This document shows, piece by piece, positions 32,971 to 40,254 of a DNA stretch of 41,336 bases (its first letter is position 1; the number at the start of each line of letters is the position of its first letter). The stretch covers positions 1 through 41,336 of the forward strand of contig CAZJAK010000015.1 of the NCBI GenBank assembly GCA_964543935.1. Reading direction: 5' to 3'. The position numbers were made by a program, and so were the translations under genes. The notes beneath the pieces are model-generated. The model searched no databases. It was not told where the DNA came from and saw only the letters and a program-made list of their open reading frames with translations. This DNA is from JAAYDK01 sp964543935. Its GTDB lineage: Bacteria; Spirochaetota; Spirochaetia; Sphaerochaetales; Sphaerochaetaceae.

Positions 32971-35340
32971 TCAGAATTCCACGTACGTTTTCCCGAACCC
33001 CCCATCCTCTGGCCGTGCGTAATGGTACTTGGTCACTTGGGGGACTTTGGACAGATACTCATGGATGCCTTTGGCAAGGATGCCCTCACCCATTCCATGT
33101 ATGATGGAGAAGCTACCGACCGAATGGACCAAAGCGCTTTCTATCTGCGTCGCAATCGTCTCCAATGCCGCTTGCAATGTTTGCCCCCGCACATCAACGG
33201 TGGGTTTGGGCACCACCGCACTCGTCTCGTAGGAAACGGACACTTTCCGTTCTCCCGCACGCACATTCACAACCGGCCGCAGGTCCTTTTGGGCTAAAGT
33301 GAATTTCATCGGGCCGATCGCCACAACCCATTTGCCCTGTCCCGCCGCACGGATGATGCGTCCTTCCCGTTTGGAGGGTCCCGCCAGTACATCCATACCT
33401 GCTTTGAAACCGACTTGGCCGTCGCCCGCAGCGTCCTGTTCGGACAGTTTTTCAGCCGCTTCCTTCAAATGTACGAACTGCTGACGGCTTTCTGTCTCCT
33501 TCTGTTCAAGAGATGCGATGAATGCTTTGACCTTCAAGGTCTTTTCTCTGGTAATCTCCCCTTCGCGCAACTCGGCCACAAGGTTCTCCAACTCGGCCCG
33601 TTTTTCTGTCATGAAGCGCGACAGGTCTCCGATTTGCTCGTTGCGCACATGCAGCTCACGTTGACGGACCTGCAACCGTTGCAAGTCCACTTGCCTGATC
33701 TCCCGCCTGAGAACACTCCAGCGTTCCTGCAAGGCAGCTTCGCTCTGTTCGGCTTCCTTGCGGCGCTCCTCAAGATGGCGGATGATCGAGGAGATTTCCA
33801 TGTTCTCCGATCCTATGTAGGCAGCAGCGGCCTTCAACACGCGTTCCGGCACATGCATTCGCCGGGCGGTTTCCAAGGCATGGCTTTCACCGGGGATCCC
33901 GCCGATGACCCTGAAGGTGGGTTGATGGGTGGCTTCATCGAATTCCATCGACGCATTGATGACCCTGGGATTGGCATACGCATACTGCTTGAGGACGCCG
34001 TGATGGCTGGTCACCAACGTCAAGGCGGCTTGATCGACACAGTATTCCAACACCGCCCGGGCGATGGCCGAGCCCTCGACCGGGTCGGTCCCGCTGCCAA
34101 GCTCGTCCAAGATCACCAACGATGTGGCGTCACACACCTGCAGGATGTTGCCGATGCGCTTCATATGCCCGGAGAAAGTCGACAAGGAGGCTTCGATCGA
34201 CTGATCGTCGCCTATATCGGTATAGACTGCCTCGAACAACGGGAGGGTGGTGCCTTCGGCTGCCGGCACCACATGGAAGAATTGATTCATCAGGGCGAAC
34301 AAACCCATCGTCTTGATGGTCACGGTTTTGCCGCCGGCGTTGGGACCGCTGATCACCACCGCGGCAATGTGAGGCTCCAACACGATTGAAATCGGCACGG
34401 CATGGTCCTTGAGCAACGGATGGCGGGCCTGCAATAGCCGGAACGTCCTATCACTACCGACCAAAGCCCTGACACAATGGTGCCGGCGGGCGTAGCGGCA
34501 GCGGGCCAAGATCGAGTCGGCCACCCCGACCCGGCTGGATAGTTCTTCCAATTGCACAAGCAGGCGGCGCACCTCGCTGGACAGCTCGTGCAGGATTCGG
34601 GCAATCTCGATGAGGATCTGCTGTTCGGCTAGCACGACTCGGTTGTTCAGTTCGACCAAACGGTATGGCTCGATGTACACGGTCGCCCCCGAGGAGGAAG
34701 TGCTGTGCACGAATCCGTCGACGCTGCCCCGTTGGTCATTCTTGATCGGCAGCACGATCCGACCATCACGGAAAGCCGGTTGGTCCGCTTGGGCGATGTG
34801 TGGCTGCGACCGCAAGAATTCAAGACTGTAAGCTTGTCGTTCGCTACGACGGCGTTCCACTTCCGCCTTCAAGGCCCTGATGGCCGGATGGGTGCTTTTC
34901 ACGACTCCCGGCGACTCGAGGACATCGAACAAATGGGTCTCCAAACCTGCCAATTCGGGAGGAAACGGTTCGAACAAAGCGGCGGAGAGCCGGCTCACAT
35001 CTTCTTGAACGCTGGGGGTATGGCAGAATTCGGTGAACAAACGACCCGAATGGAGGTAATTGGCCACATCCCACAACATTGAGCCTTCGAGACTCCGTTC
35101 CGGTACCGACAGCTCGGCCATCACTGCTGATAACGGAGGAAAAGACTCCGGTTCGCGCACGCCGCTTGAGATGATGTCGAGCATGTCCTGGACGGCATCT
35201 TGGGCTTTGATCAATTCCTGCGCTTCGGTGATGAAGTGCTTGCGGTCGAGCACCCCCTGCCCCTCCTCAGAAAGGCACAAGGAGCGTAATTCCAAAAATA
35301 CGGTGGTGAATTCAAGGTCTTCCAAAGTCTTTTCTAACAT
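32971..35340 (-). CDS. mutS2: MutS2-type ATPase with Smr domain
   Basis: The 789-residue protein has the MutS core and clamp regions without a mismatch-recognition domain, a Walker A loop GPNAGGKT at residues 332-339, a Walker B with DELGSGTDP, a long coiled coil (about 520-640), and a C-terminal Smr domain (about 705-789; DVRGQTLQAALETI, IIHGMGEGIL). MutS2 proteins suppress recombination or split collided ribosomes in studied bacteria. I chose the ATG at 35340 (MLEKTLEDLEF), which begins the conserved region eight bases after the rsgA end. Confidence 0.96.
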   Translation of the reverse strand: MLEKTLEDLEFTTVFLELRSLCLSEEGQGVLDRKHFITEAQELIKAQDAVQDMLDIISSGVREPESFPPLSAVMAELSVPERSLEGSMLWDVANYLHSGRLFTEFCHTPSVQEDVSRLSAALFEPFPPELAGLETHLFDVLESPGVVKSTHPAIRALKAEVERRRSERQAYSLEFLRSQPHIAQADQPAFRDGRIVLPIKNDQRGSVDGFVHSTSSSGATVYIEPYRLVELNNRVVLAEQQILIEIARILHELSSEVRRLLVQLEELSSRVGVADSILARCRYARRHHCVRALVGSDRTFRLLQARHPLLKDHAVPISIVLEPHIAAVVISGPNAGGKTVTIKTMGLFALMNQFFHVVPAAEGTTLPLFEAVYTDIGDDQSIEASLSTFSGHMKRIGNILQVCDATSLVILDELGSGTDPVEGSAIARAVLEYCVDQAALTLVTSHHGVLKQYAYANPRVINASMEFDEATHQPTFRVIGGIPGESHALETARRMHVPERVLKAAAAYIGSENMEISSIIRHLEERRKEAEQSEAALQERWSVLRREIRQVDLQRLQVRQRELHVRNEQIGDLSRFMTEKRAELENLVAELREGEITREKTLKVKAFIASLEQKETESRQQFVHLKEAAEKLSEQDAAGDGQVGFKAGMDVLAGPSKREGRIIRAAGQGKWVVAIGPMKFTLAQKDLRPVVNVRAGERKVSVSYETSAVVPKPTVDVRGQTLQAALETIATQIESALVHSVGSFSIIHGMGEGILAKGIHEYLSKVPQVTKYHYARPEDGGFGKTYVEF

Positions 35341-35347
35341 GCCAGCA

Positions 35348-36304
35348 TCAGCGTCGGTCGCTCTCCCAAGCCTGCGGGCGCTGCTCGAATGAGACCAGCA
35401 TCCGCAGGTAACTCTCGTAGCGGTCCTCATCAATCAGACCGTTCTCAACTGCCCGTTTCACTGCGCAATCGGGTTCGTGGCGATGACAGCAGCTTTGGAA
35501 CGAGCAGGAAGCTGCAAAGCGGGCGAATTCGGGAAACGCCTCCACCACAGCTTGAGGTTCACCATGAGGTACGAGCAGTTCCCGCACTCCCGGTGTATCG
35601 ACGATGGCGAATCCATCGCACGGAATCAGTATTGCATGGTTGGTGGTATGCCGTCCACGATTGAATTTGTCCGATATCAAGCCGGTGCGTTGGTGAACCG
35701 TCCCTGCCAATGCATTCACCAGAGTCGATTTGCCAACCCCCGACTGCCCGACGAATGCGCAGGTTTTTCCGAAAAGCCGGCTTTTCAACGCTTCGATTCC
35801 GGGCAAATCGTAGGCCGACATCGTAAACGTCTCGTAACCCAAGACGCCATACAAACGGAATCGGGCCTCTTCACTTTCTGTGAATTGCAAATCACATTTA
35901 TTCAACACGATCAGGACTGGACACCCACGGGTACAGGCGATGGCTCGGTCGACGAAACGCGGTCTGAACGGCGGTTCGTCCACCGAGGCGACTATGACGG
36001 TCACATCCATATTGGCGACGACAGTCTGATCGCACCCGCGTTTGGCGTTCCAGCGGACGAATGAAGCATGCCGTTCCAAACGCTCCAAGATCAATCCTTC
36101 GGTAGCCGAGACTTGCGTGCAGGCAACCCGGTCCCCCACCGCCAAAGGACTGTAATCCTCGGGCACACCCGATAATACTTTCCCCTTGATCCTGCACTCG
36201 AAGGCCGGTCCTTCCGTGAATTTCAACAACCCTTCCCGCTCGGGGACTACGGTGAATATGTTGTTGATTCCTCTCACCACCGTCCCGACCATCTGACTTC
36301 CCAT
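35348..36304 (-). CDS. rsgA: Ribosome small-subunit GTPase RsgA (circularly permuted)
   Basis: The 318-residue protein has an N-terminal OB-fold (about 5-80), a permuted GTPase core with NKCDL before GQSGVGKSTLVNAL and DTPGVREL, and a C-terminal zinc module (CSFQSCCHRHEPDCAV). RsgA helps mature the 30S subunit in the cytoplasm. The start is uncertain: the ATG at 36304 is listed, and the ATG at 36292 is possible because GGGAAG lies before it. A candidate promoter would leave no leader at the first of these. Confidence 0.94.
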   Translation of the reverse strand: MGSQMVGTVVRGINNIFTVVPEREGLLKFTEGPAFECRIKGKVLSGVPEDYSPLAVGDRVACTQVSATEGLILERLERHASFVRWNAKRGCDQTVVANMDVTVIVASVDEPPFRPRFVDRAIACTRGCPVLIVLNKCDLQFTESEEARFRLYGVLGYETFTMSAYDLPGIEALKSRLFGKTCAFVGQSGVGKSTLVNALAGTVHQRTGLISDKFNRGRHTTNHAILIPCDGFAIVDTPGVRELLVPHGEPQAVVEAFPEFARFAASCSFQSCCHRHEPDCAVKRAVENGLIDEDRYESYLRMLVSFEQRPQAWESDRR

Positions 36305-36310
36305 GGTGCA

Positions 36311-36339
36311 AATGTACATGCATTCAGACAAACGTGCAA
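36311..36339 (-). promoter_or_regulatory. Weak candidate promoter of rsgA
   Basis: On the minus strand TTGCAC (36334-36339), a 17-base spacer and TACATT (36311-36316) predict a start at or near 36304, the listed ATG. The match is moderate. Confidence 0.3.
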
Positions 36340-36340
36340 C

Positions 36341-36372
36341 AAGCGGCCCCTTCTTTACAGCTTGAGCCGCTT
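36341..36372. repeat. Inverted repeat between divergent rsgA and pentapeptide genes
   Basis: AAGCGGC (36341-36347) and GCCGCTT (36366-36372) are perfect inverted 7-base arms 18 bases apart, within the 84-base divergent spacer and overlapping the plus-strand promoter candidate. It could be an operator or a hairpin; no function is shown. Confidence 0.3.
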
Positions 36373-36382
36373 CTGGTACCGT
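36354..36382 (+). promoter_or_regulatory. Weak candidate promoter of the pentapeptide gene
   Basis: TTTACA (36354-36359), a 17-base spacer and TACCGT (36377-36382) predict transcription starting at about 36389, the A of the listed ATG. The -10 match is only three of six. Confidence 0.3.
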
Positions 36383-36388
36383 GACCAC

Positions 36389-36976
36389 ATGTTTAGCAGA
36401 ATCCCATGCGAGGTAATGCAGTGCACCGGTCTTGCCGCCCATGGCCGACCGACATGTTACCGCCATACTCACGACCAACAGGCCGTCTTGGAGACGGTAA
36501 GCTCCTTGTTGACCGATTCGAAACGCCATCATGACATCGTGTTGACCGATGCGGTCTTCACCGCCAAGGATTTCTCCAAAGCTTCGGCCGCCACCTCAAA
36601 TTTCGCTCGGTGCGTGTTTGCCGACGTGCAGTTCACACAAGCCCGTTTGAACGCCTGTTTTTTTGATTTCTGTCTGTTCGAGCATTGCTCATTTCGGGAG
36701 TGCGATGCCCGTTTGTCGGTTTTCGCCGGTTCAACCCTGTTGCATTGCGATTTCACCGGTTCGTTGTTGGTCCATACGAATTTCATGGGGATCGACGCCC
36801 GTTGGTGCGACTTCTCCTCGAGCGACCTCTATTATTCCAACTTCTCCAACTCGCATGTGGAACATGTCCAATTCGTCGATTGCAATTTGAAGAACGCCGA
36901 TTTCAGGTTCACGAGCCGCTCGTTCACCTCCTTCAAATATTCCAACTTCGAGGAGGCCTGCTTCTCGCAGCACTGA
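36389..36976 (+). CDS. Pentapeptide-repeat protein with cysteine-rich N-terminus
   Basis: The 195-residue protein has pentapeptide repeats from about residue 55 to the end, of the form A(D/N)(L/F)xx (for example NFARCVFADVQF, CDFSSSDLYYSNFSNS, DCNLKNADF), which fold as a right-handed square helix. The first 30 residues have Cys7, Cys12, Cys23 and His26 (CEVMQC then CYRH), a pattern that could bind zinc. The start is uncertain: ATG 36389 is chosen, and a TTG at 36362 is also in frame; neither has a clear ribosome binding site. It is coupled to the following gene, one base away. Confidence 0.75.
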   Translation: MFSRIPCEVMQCTGLAAHGRPTCYRHTHDQQAVLETVSSLLTDSKRHHDIVLTDAVFTAKDFSKASAATSNFARCVFADVQFTQARLNACFFDFCLFEHCSFRECDARLSVFAGSTLLHCDFTGSLLVHTNFMGIDARWCDFSSSDLYYSNFSNSHVEHVQFVDCNLKNADFRFTSRSFTSFKYSNFEEACFSQH

Positions 36977-36977
36977 G

Positions 36978-37592
36978 ATGAAACTATTCACCCATTTCTC
37001 GATGATGGAATATTCCAACACCTACTTGATCGGTCCTGAGGACGGGGGCGAAGCCATCCTTATCGATCCGGGTCATATCGACATGGAACTGATTGAACGG
37101 ATCGAACAAAACGGATTTTCCGTAGCGCATGTGTTGATCACCCACCGCCACCCGGCCCATCATCAAGGATTGGGGACATTGACCAAGATCTATCGGCCAT
37201 GCATCCACGCCGGCTCGCCGACCCTGTTCGACGAGCATGTGACCATGATCGAGGATAATGAGCGGATGACCCTCGCAGGATTCACCGTCGACGCCATCCA
37301 AGTCCCGGGCCATACCATCGATTCGTTTGCCTTCCACATCGGCAACGCCTTGTTCACCGGCGACATCCTGTACGCCGGCCGGATTGGCTCGACCAACGGA
37401 GTCTTGGAAAAAGCCCTGCTCCTCAAAGGGATCAAGAAACGGTTGCTCACTTTGGACGAACGCACGGTGGTCTTCCCCGGTCACGGCACGATCACCACCA
37501 TCAAGATTGAGAAAATGTTCAACCGGGACTTGATCGATGCCATGGCGATGGAGGACCTGGAACAGCTGAGCCACCCCAGCATCGTCACCTGA
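36978..37592 (+). CDS. Metallo-beta-lactamase-fold hydrolase with altered metal motif
   Basis: The 204-residue protein has the small glyoxalase-II-like layout: NTYLIG...ILIDPG, then THRHPAHHQG, VPGHTIDSF, FTGDILYAGRIG, and VVFPGHG. The canonical H-x-H-x-D-H is H-x-H-x-A-H here: the Asp that binds the second metal is Ala (codon GCC, one base from GAC). The other His and Asp ligands remain, so it may use one metal or a rearranged site. The substrate is unknown. Its 3' end overlaps the convergent pseudouridine synthase gene by eight bases. Confidence 0.85.
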   Translation: MKLFTHFSMMEYSNTYLIGPEDGGEAILIDPGHIDMELIERIEQNGFSVAHVLITHRHPAHHQGLGTLTKIYRPCIHAGSPTLFDEHVTMIEDNERMTLAGFTVDAIQVPGHTIDSFAFHIGNALFTGDILYAGRIGSTNGVLEKALLLKGIKKRLLTLDERTVVFPGHGTITTIKIEKMFNRDLIDAMAMEDLEQLSHPSIVT

Positions 37593-38565
37593 GCGGCAAA
37601 TCCCTGAGGCCTTTGCCAAAGTTCCGGATGACCATCTTGAAGCGCTCGGGCATGGGAGAACGCAAGCGAACACGCCCGTCGGTAGCGGGATGGTCGAACT
37701 CAAGTGCTTGGGCATGCAGCATCAGGGTGGCGTCAGGGATCTTGTCCCAGCGTTTGCCGTACACATCGTCACCGAGCACCGGATGGCCGATGCTCGCCAT
37801 ATGTACCCGTATTTGATGGGTCCGGCCGGTATGGAGGACGACACCCACCAATGCGAACGAGCTGAATTGACGCAGGACGCGGTACTCGGTAGAGGCCTGC
37901 TTGCCGCGTGGGTCGACCGTGAATTTCGTCCGGTCGGTTTGAGAGCGGGCGATGGAGTCGTTGATCATGCCGTAGGGGCGTTCCATCGTGCCTTTGACCA
38001 AGGCGATGTACCTCTTGGCCACTTTCCTCTCCTTAAATTGCTTTGCCAAGGAGACCAAAGCCTGACGCGTCTTGGCGACCACCATGATGCCACTGGTCTC
38101 TTTGTCCAATCGATGGACGATTCCCGGCCGCAATGCGTCGAGGGGCCATTCCTCCTCTTCATCCGCCGTTTCGGAAGCACCTTCCTCCATGAACGCACTG
38201 CCATAGCGGAACACCAGCGCGTTGACCAAGGTCCCGTCGGGATTGCCCGCACCCGGGTGAACCACCAAAGACTGCTGTTTGTCTATGACCAACACCGACT
38301 CATCCTCATAGAGCACGTTCAATGGGATGTCTTGAGCTTCGACATCGTCCAAAGCATGTTCGGTCCATTCGACTGTGATGACGTCGCCGCTACGGACAGG
38401 GCGGCTTTTTTTGACCACAACACCTGCGACCATGATGGTGACGCGCTCAGAAGATGCCAGCGAGCGAGACAAGTGATCGATTTGTCCGGCTACATATGCA
38501 TCGATGCGGATTTTTTCTTGGACCGCTTCAACTGTCAGGGTGACTTTATGGTGGATCGCGCTCAT
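37585..38565 (-). CDS. RluA/RluD-family 23S rRNA or tRNA pseudouridine synthase
   Basis: The 326-residue protein has an N-terminal S4-like RNA-binding region (about 15-75) and a catalytic domain with IVHRLDKETSG, where Asp154 is the nucleophile, and GRTHQIRVHM. An acidic insertion (about 127-140, EEGASETADEEEE) is unusual. It resembles RluD in length, but the target uridines cannot be told from sequence alone. The ATG at 38565 overlaps the preceding gene (ATGA). Confidence 0.93.
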   Translation of the reverse strand: MSAIHHKVTLTVEAVQEKIRIDAYVAGQIDHLSRSLASSERVTIMVAGVVVKKSRPVRSGDVITVEWTEHALDDVEAQDIPLNVLYEDESVLVIDKQQSLVVHPGAGNPDGTLVNALVFRYGSAFMEEGASETADEEEEWPLDALRPGIVHRLDKETSGIMVVAKTRQALVSLAKQFKERKVAKRYIALVKGTMERPYGMINDSIARSQTDRTKFTVDPRGKQASTEYRVLRQFSSFALVGVVLHTGRTHQIRVHMASIGHPVLGDDVYGKRWDKIPDATLMLHAQALEFDHPATDGRVRLRSPMPERFKMVIRNFGKGLRDLPLR

Positions 38566-38900
38566 CTGGCGGTCTCCCCGAGGATGTAATCGGTCACGGC
38601 GATGACCAGCGACAAGGCGGCAGCGATCGAAAACAGACTCACGGTCTCAACCGCAGGCGATGGGGAAATCGGATTCGCCCCCAGTGCCAAAGCGGTTGAA
38701 TACCCGAGCGATGCCAACGACAACGTGATGGGAAACGAACCGAAGAAAATGGTCTCGCCACGTCGCAACAGCATACTCCAGCGGGGGAACTCTTCTTGTG
38801 CATAGGGTTCATACCCCGTTACGGTGGTCAACGAAGGCGCCGCTGTAAGCAAGGAAACGCACAGCGCCATCAACACGATTACCGCTATGATGCGCTTCAC
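38562..38900 (-). CDS. Small membrane or exported protein of unknown function
   Basis: The 112-residue protein has a hydrophobic N-terminus with a likely signal cut after LLTAA (residue 21), a short polar stretch (YEPYAQEEFPRWSMLLRRGE) and two more hydrophobic segments (about 52-72 and 84-106). The start is GTG at 38900 with TAGGAGGT upstream; it overlaps the yggS stop (GTGA) and rluD-like start. Tight packing between two conserved genes suggests a real gene. The RW-SMLLRRGE segment may face the membrane surface. I do not recognise the family. Confidence 0.7.
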   Translation of the reverse strand: MKRIIAVIVLMALCVSLLTAAPSLTTVTGYEPYAQEEFPRWSMLLRRGETIFFGSFPITLSLASLGYSTALALGANPISPSPAVETVSLFSIAAALSLVIAVTDYILGETAR

Positions 38901-39601
38901 GGCGACCTCCTACCGAACAATGCGGTGCCGATGCGGACCATGGTCGACCCCTCGGCGATTGCGGCCTTAAAATCTTGGCTCATACCCATCGAGAGGACCG
39001 AGAAATCGAGTTCGGGATGGTGCAGTGCGGATCGTTCGGCCAATGAGCGCAACGAGGCGAAGGCTGAGCGGACTGTCCGTTCATCGTCGACCAACGGTCC
39101 GATGGTCATCAAGCCCCGCACCAGCAGCGCTGGAATGGACCCCACATTGTCCAAGAATTCCCAATAGTCACGCTCGTCTGCAAATCCCGATTTGGAAGCT
39201 TCCCCGGAGGTGTTTACTTCCAGCAAAACCGGCATCGTCTTGCCGATACGAAGCGCTTCCTCACCGATGAGCCGCGCCACCCGCAACGAATCGACTGAGT
39301 CGATCGAATCGACGACCGCCACCGCTTTGCGGACCTTGTTGGACTGTAGGTGTCCGATCAAGTGCACTTCCATCGGGGTGGGTTTTGGGGAAAATTTGGC
39401 CACAGCCTCCTGGACGCGGTTTTCACCGAATAGCACCTGACCGTGGCTGGCCAATTCCACGATGGCTTCCAAAGACTGGGTTTTCGATACAGCCATCAAC
39501 CTGATGGCATCGCTTGAGCGTCCACTCTGCCGCGCAGCGCCGGCGATCGCAGTCAACACACTCTCGAGATTGCGCTTCAACTCAGATCCATCATCAATCA
39601 T
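38897..39601 (-). CDS. yggS: YggS/PLPBP-type pyridoxal-phosphate homeostasis protein
   Basis: The 234-residue protein has the single-domain alanine-racemase-like barrel of the YggS family: LMAVSKTQ with the PLP-binding Lys near residue 39, FGENRVQEA, EVHLIGHLQSNKV, VLLEVNTSGEASKSGF, and LSMGMSQDFKAAIAEGSTMVRIG. It keeps PLP and vitamin B6 pools in balance in the cytoplasm. I chose the ATG at 39601, which has AAGGTGG upstream; residues before it are not conserved. Confidence 0.95.
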   Translation of the reverse strand: MIDDGSELKRNLESVLTAIAGAARQSGRSSDAIRLMAVSKTQSLEAIVELASHGQVLFGENRVQEAVAKFSPKPTPMEVHLIGHLQSNKVRKAVAVVDSIDSVDSLRVARLIGEEALRIGKTMPVLLEVNTSGEASKSGFADERDYWEFLDNVGSIPALLVRGLMTIGPLVDDERTVRSAFASLRSLAERSALHHPELDFSVLSMGMSQDFKAAIAEGSTMVRIGTALFGRRSP

Positions 39602-39617
39602 GCTCGCCACCTTCAGG

Positions 39618-40211
39618 TTATGTGGTATCACCAGTCCATGTATCGGCGAATGCAGCAGCCATGTAAGCATCCTGGAAGCCCAACATGTCGCTGCGGTACC
39701 AAGCCCGCAACGGTCCGGCTTCGACCTCCATGCCAGCTTTGCGCATGACGCACCCGGAAGCGGGATTGCCGACCGAATAGCAACCTTGGATCCTGAAAAA
39801 TCCCGCCACCCTGAAGCCGAATTCGAGCACTGCTTTCAACGCTTCGGTCGTGTAGCCTTGGTTCCACATCCGTTTGGCGATGCAATAGCCGACCTCGCCA
39901 AAGCAATCCTTCTTGTTGACCACCTCCAGCCCGATTGAACCGAACACCGAACCGGTCTGATTGTGGACTATGGCCCAATGGAAGAAGGGGGGTGTGCGCA
40001 TCTCCTCGATCCAATGGGAAATCACCCGTTTGGACTCACTGACATCCTCATGGAGGTGGAACCTCAAATACCGGGTCACCTCTGGATCGCTGGCCCAACT
40101 GAACAAAGCCAAGGCGTCATCTAGCACGAATGGCCGCATCAACAACCTAGGGCTGTGCAAATCGGGACAAGCGATGGCTTGGATTGGTGGATAATCAACA
40201 TCATGCTCCAT
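39618..40211 (-). CDS. GNAT-family N-acetyltransferase (RimJ-like)
   Basis: The 197-residue protein begins with a short tail and then SPRLLMRPFVLDDALALFSWASDPEVTRYLRF, followed by HWAIVHNQTGSVFGSIGLEVV and the acetyl-CoA loop KRMWNQGYTTEALKAVLEFGF, typical of RimJ/RimL-type GNAT enzymes. The acceptor is unknown. The ATG at 40211 is chosen because conserved sequence starts soon after; no strong ribosome binding site is seen. It lies 43 bases after the outer-membrane protein gene and 16 bases before yggS. Confidence 0.88.
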   Translation of the reverse strand: MEHDVDYPPIQAIACPDLHSPRLLMRPFVLDDALALFSWASDPEVTRYLRFHLHEDVSESKRVISHWIEEMRTPPFFHWAIVHNQTGSVFGSIGLEVVNKKDCFGEVGYCIAKRMWNQGYTTEALKAVLEFGFRVAGFFRIQGCYSVGNPASGCVMRKAGMEVEAGPLRAWYRSDMLGFQDAYMAAAFADTWTGDTT

Positions 40212-40254
40212 GGCTTGGATGATACCGCAAACCTGGCCTTCTTGGTAGGGGCGA

